NCBI GenBank assembly: GCA_013368445.1
Contig: JAACJO010000002.1
Location: 2,914,001-2,978,000 of the forward strand
Length of the DNA stretch: 64,000 nt
Source: Leucocoprinus leucothites
Lineage: Eukaryota; Basidiomycota; Agaricomycetes; Agaricales; Agaricaceae
Direction: 5' to 3'
The notes under the pieces were generated by a model. That model had not been told where the DNA came from. It worked only from the letters and a program-made list of their open reading frames with translations, and searched no databases. How positions within the stretch are numbered: position 1 is the stretch's first letter; every line of letters starts with the position of its first letter. Shown in pieces: positions 60,081 through 64,000 of this stretch. Made by a program: the position numbers and the translations under genes.

Positions 60081-62364
60081 ATTCGCCGGAGGTTGCATCG
60101 TCATTGGATGATCGGTCTAGACTTTTGCATAGGTGCATGCTTGTATCTATTATAATCCATCACCGTCGAAATCCAGCAATGATGAACTTTATACGCGAGT
60201 GATGCCCTTACCCTCCAATTAGGCCAATACACTAGCCACTATAGCCTCTCCGAGTATTGACCTCAGCAATGGGTGCTAGTCTGTAGGCTCAGATTCATGG
60301 ATTCATGGGGATTTCGCCATTGCGACATCATTACCTTATGCTATTGGTTTCCTTACCGAAGCACGCGACCTGTAGTACATCGCACACAGATACCTCCCAC
60401 ACTTTCGGTCAATTTCATTTCCCAGTCCTTGAAGCCCATAATTCTGCAATAGGACTAGTAGGCGCGCTGGCAGGTGTGTGACACTGACATGCCTTTGGGT
60501 ATCCATAAGGGCTTAGTTCCCGGCCCCCCTTGCCCCAGCCTTCTATGAGTCAACAGCGTCGGGTCTTGTATACGATTTCAGGTTCCCGATGTCCAATCGC
60601 TGCGTACCTCCCGGAACCCATGCGTCATGGCCTTTGCGACAAGTTAACACTGTAGGTAGCGTCCCTTCTTCCCGGTATTGACTAGGTTTTTAATTTCTTA
60701 TATTTACTTCCTGCCGATGCCTCGCGGGTATGAACGTATGTAATAGCGTTGTAAACACCACACCCTTGAAACGTGAGGGTGATTTAATTACTTGAGCGAT
60801 CAGCGTGGTGGAGAAGTCTACTTAACAATTCAACAGACTCGGACGTCAAAAGTTGTGGTGTGCGATATGCGTGATGTGCGGTAGTTTCCTTCATGAGTCT
60901 CGACGATCTTTTCGCACCCGTGGCGTCATCGCCGTCCAATGCCAAGTTTGTTACCTGCCCCGCCGCCAGGGAGGAACAGATGCCGATATCATTCCAGGTT
61001 CAATGTTTAGGCAGTCAGGTCTCCAACTAATTAGGAGCCACTGGGAAGAATGTCCTGTGTTAAATATACGAAACAAATGACGGAGTAAAGGGTGCATGAC
61101 AACTCAACAAATAAAATAAGATATGACATATCGGGACAGTACGACAGCTGAGAATTTAGGTTGATCATTGCAACCGCCACCTGGGCGCTTGTTTGAGGGT
61201 GTCAATAAACCGAAGCCAGAAATATACAGTGATCGCATATTTGCATATGACAACTGGCAAGCGCTATGTGTTAACTCCACTCCATTATGATGTTCTCAGA
61301 ACATCCTCTTGTTCACTAGTGAGGATTATTTCATGGCCCGTCGGACCGGGACCCCCGCTATTATCGAAACTGCAAACCCCGGTATCATCGAGAATGCCTT
61401 AGTTTTCTTGCTAATTATTTCTATTTTTTGAATGAACCTTTAGTCGGACCTACCGCACCGGCAGGAATCGGACGATCAATAATTATATCGGGAAATGGAA
61501 CAATGACGCACTCAGAGTTGGTGTAGAAAGACAAATGTGAGCAGTTAGAGAGCATCCGGATGTTTGAGAAGGGCTCTGACATGTTACACGAAGTGGTTTC
61601 CTTCCACTCTATGCGGGAGTCAAGGGTGAATAAGGTTACCGAAGCGACAGAAGCGGAGATCATATAGACATAGTGACTGACAAGTTGCTGCTAAGGCCTA
61701 GGCTCCTGTGGGTCCCATGTCTCCCACAGAAACTTCTGCTTAACCATCCAGAGAGGAGTCTCATATACTCGAAAGTCGGAAGGGTATCCCAATATACCAT
61801 CCATACACCCGTTGCAGTCCTTTGTTCCGGTCCAAAATTATGGCCATGAGAAGGAAGGAGATCCCTCCGATTTCACTGCGCATCAGTGTTTTACTTCGGT
61901 GGGCCAGATTCAGTTCGATATGTACTCCGCGAGATACGTAATCGCATTTGCCTTGTGCCCGAGAGGGTCTCTTCGGTATGAGGAGAGGGCTCACAAATCC
62001 CTCAATGATCTCCTCATTTATCGCCTCTCTCACCTATATGATTTGCAAGGCACTCTTGCTCGTGTTAAAATGTCCTCAGAGGGTGCTTATTTTTGTTGCT
62101 GGAATAGGTAGCAGCAAAGAAGGGTAGCAAAGCGATAGAGTAGATTATATTCGCCGAGATGGTTGACAGTTTGGTCCCAGGGCGAATTTTTATTTATTTT
62201 CCGAGAAACAAGACGCATGTTTTGAAGAGCTGTGTCATACAATGTACATGGTAGCAGAGAGGTACTTCGTGAAAGAACATCTTATGTGTCACTACATAGC
62301 TGAGCACGATCTCCGAAGCGATGGTTTTTGAGCTACTTTCAAGGTGAGAGTACACGGGCAATGA
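60081..62364. other. Intergenic, 2.3 kb
   Basis: No gene supported. Open frames at 60853, 61421 (minus) and 61812 have no family features. Confidence 0.45.
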
Positions 62365-64000
62365 TCAATCAAGCTTTTCCTCCTCCAGCTGCCGTGTCTC
62401 TCTCATGTCCCGTCTTCGACGGACATACCCGAACAATATAACCGTAAGGCAACAAAACGCAGTCCAAGCGACAAGTATACCAAAGTCCAGTCCAACTATA
62501 AAGCCAACCGATATCAGAAGGGTGGTAAGGTGTGACTGAAGCTAACGCACGGGTATTTTTGGTACTGAATACGATTGTTCGGCATGCCTTGGTTATGGCG
62601 TAGAACGGCATGGCATACCCGTAGCGGTAGATTACTGGTAAAACTTCGATGGGGAAAGCGCATACGGCGACGTTCACTGAAAAAGGGCGGGTCAGAGATC
62701 TTCGGGTTCCATATTCAACTTGATCTCGCATACCCAAAATCCAGATGAGGAATAAGAAGGGTAGACCAGGTGGCCCAAGTAGGCTCAAGGGTCCCTCCAT
62801 CGCCAGACCCCTACAACCAAGCAACTCGACGTCAGCACACCAGGTGATTCATACAGCAAACTATAACTCACATTGTGCACATGCCCAGAAAGTTTACCAT
62901 CCAGAATACCATGAACCCCCCATGCCCGAACCTACATGAGAGTCAATAGTCTGACCGCTGTGCAGCAAGGCGGAACACACTTCTTATTAACATTGAGCTG
63001 AAACGCCAGAGCAAGAAGTGAATCGAAGAGCTGCGTAGTTATGAGTCTCTGTAACTTCTTTCAAACCGTTCAACGAGTGAAAGAGCTCACGGAAAGGATG
63101 AAATAAGCGATAAATGAGGTCGCGAGACGTAGTTGGACAAGGGACCGGTACGTTAACAAGCGGCGGAGGTTCGTCTTTTCACGAGCCACAAATCCAATCA
63201 TCTGCGGTACTCCGTTTATCATGGGTATTTGAAGGCAACTCGTTGATGAAGGCGTACCACGATGAAAAATGACAAAATCAAAACGAACAGCAGTCCAACA
63301 AAGACAACGACGGATGCACTAGAGGGGGGTCGCGAGATTAATCATGGATCAGGAAAGGGATTCTGTTCACGCGTACACAGGCTGATCGAATGGGCGAAGG
63401 TTGAAGATGTTGAAGTATATAGGCGTCACCAATGTTTGTGGGGACGTTGACATAAGTTGTGATACAGTCGAAGAGTTTGACACCATCCGGGCTGACTGCA
63501 TGGCGAACTGGGTCGAGACAATTGTTAGTCCGGCTTGAGCCTGAACCACGAGTGATTAGTGAAGATCACGCTCAGATGCCACGGACGTACAGAGGGGATG
63601 AGTATCCCTCGGCTGGACAGTTCATTAGATGCCCGACAAGTCCCCAATGAACAACGTACTAAGCATTCTCGTTCCGAGCTTCAGCTCCGTAGACGGAAAT
63701 AGCCTGCGACCCGTCATATGATGCATTTGGGGACGCTAGTGCGGCAGAGAGCCTCGACGATGCTCCGGAGTTGACTATTTGCATGGGTGAGCAAAGGCGC
63801 GAGTAGTAATAAGTCGGCGTACCCGTAACTGCCACCCAAGTCTTTTCCTCAGCGACATTATTTGCCACCTCATTGACACCACCAGGAAACTGGGAAGCAG
63901 GCATAACACTCCAGTTTACGAGCGAGAAAGGGTTTGGTGCGGCAAGCCCAGTAATGACAGCTTGTCCCACTATTCCACCATCGAAATCCTGGAATGTACA
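62365..64000 (-). CDS. DUF3533/SNG1-like membrane protein, 5' end outside the window
   Basis: This is a multi-pass membrane protein of the fungal DUF3533 family, which includes yeast Sng1 (nitrosoguanidine resistance, plasma-membrane stress). The gene runs off the right edge. From the edge inward come NPFSLVNWSVMPASQFPGGVNE, an intron near 63780-63830, VNSGASSRLSAALASP, then NIFNLRPFDQPV, a hydrophobic set of exons, and the clear 3' exons 62734 to about 62813, 62551..62676 and 62365..62495. These carry LAMEGPLSLLG, PIEVLPVIYRYGYAMPFY, and a last helix GILVAWTAFCCLTVILFGYVRRRR with a charged tail. The splice sites I checked (62496..62550, 62677..62733, about 62814..62870) are GT-AG and in frame. 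Exons between 62940 and 63650 are only partly resolved. The identification rests on the NLRPFDQPV and YRYGYAMPFY segments. Confidence 0.72.

Noticed and set aside
1..64000. Transposons, CRISPR arrays, rRNA
   Set aside because: I saw no transposase or reverse-transcriptase motifs, no long terminal or inverted repeats, no regular spaced repeats and no rRNA sequence; a repeat-library search would be needed to exclude decayed elements in 39-43.9 kb and 50.3-56.7 kb.

Overview
The window is nuclear DNA from a filamentous basidiomycete, most likely an Agaricomycete. The evidence is the introns (mostly 47-75 nt, GT-AG, several per gene), the gene content (calpain-like proteases, F-box/LRR proteins, ricin-B lectins, a two-finger iron GATA factor, a trichodiene-synthase-type terpene cyclase) and a nuclear tRNA gene. 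A Rhizoctonia/Ceratobasidium-like source is my guess and cannot be proved from the sequence. I checked splice sites by eye, by reading frame and by comparing paralogues within the window.

Layout. 1-6.3 kb: 3' end of calpain 1 (+), an SDR oxidoreductase (-), calpain 2 (+). 6.8-10.1 kb: an F-box gene with two in-frame stops, a frameshifted hypothetical gene (-), a LaeA/TAM-type methyltransferase with a faulty splice donor. 10.8-13.7 kb: mitoribosomal DAP3/mS29 (+) tail-to-tail with the ubiquitin E2 variant MMS2 (-). 14.3-15.5 kb: a wax-synthase-like acyltransferase. 17.2-20.2 kb: calpain 3 (-). 22.3-34.4 kb: three same-strand copies (A, B, C) of an unassigned multi-pass membrane protein, with ribosomal protein eL37 and an F-box/LRR gene between A and B. 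35-39 kb: an alpha/beta hydrolase and two secreted ricin-B-type lectins. 39-43.9 kb: gene-poor. 43.9-46.8 kb: a GATA factor of the Urbs1/SRE iron-repressor type. 47.9 kb: tRNA-His(GTG) with an intron. 48.6-50.3 kb: a second F-box/LRR gene. 50.3-56.7 kb: gene-poor with a decayed LRR fragment. 56.7-57.8 kb: terpene cyclase (-). 58.3-60.1 kb: mitochondrial ornithine acetyltransferase. 62.4 kb to the right edge: a DUF3533/SNG1-like membrane protein (-), 5' end outside.

Themes. Housekeeping genes (DAP3, MMS2, eL37, ornithine acetyltransferase, tRNA-His) are intact and sit among locally duplicated accessory families: three calpains, three membrane proteins, two lectins and two or three F-box genes. 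The three calpains share their exon plan, including a 13-nt microexon, and end in a short shared motif around GLRVY after a long disordered linker. The iron-type GATA gene carries two perfect ATCWGATAA sites in one of its own introns, which suggests self-regulation. At least seven reading-frame breaks in four otherwise well-conserved genes and one hypothetical gene are all single missing bases, most at short homopolymers; this looks more like sequence undercalling than gene death and should be tested before any of them is called a pseudogene.
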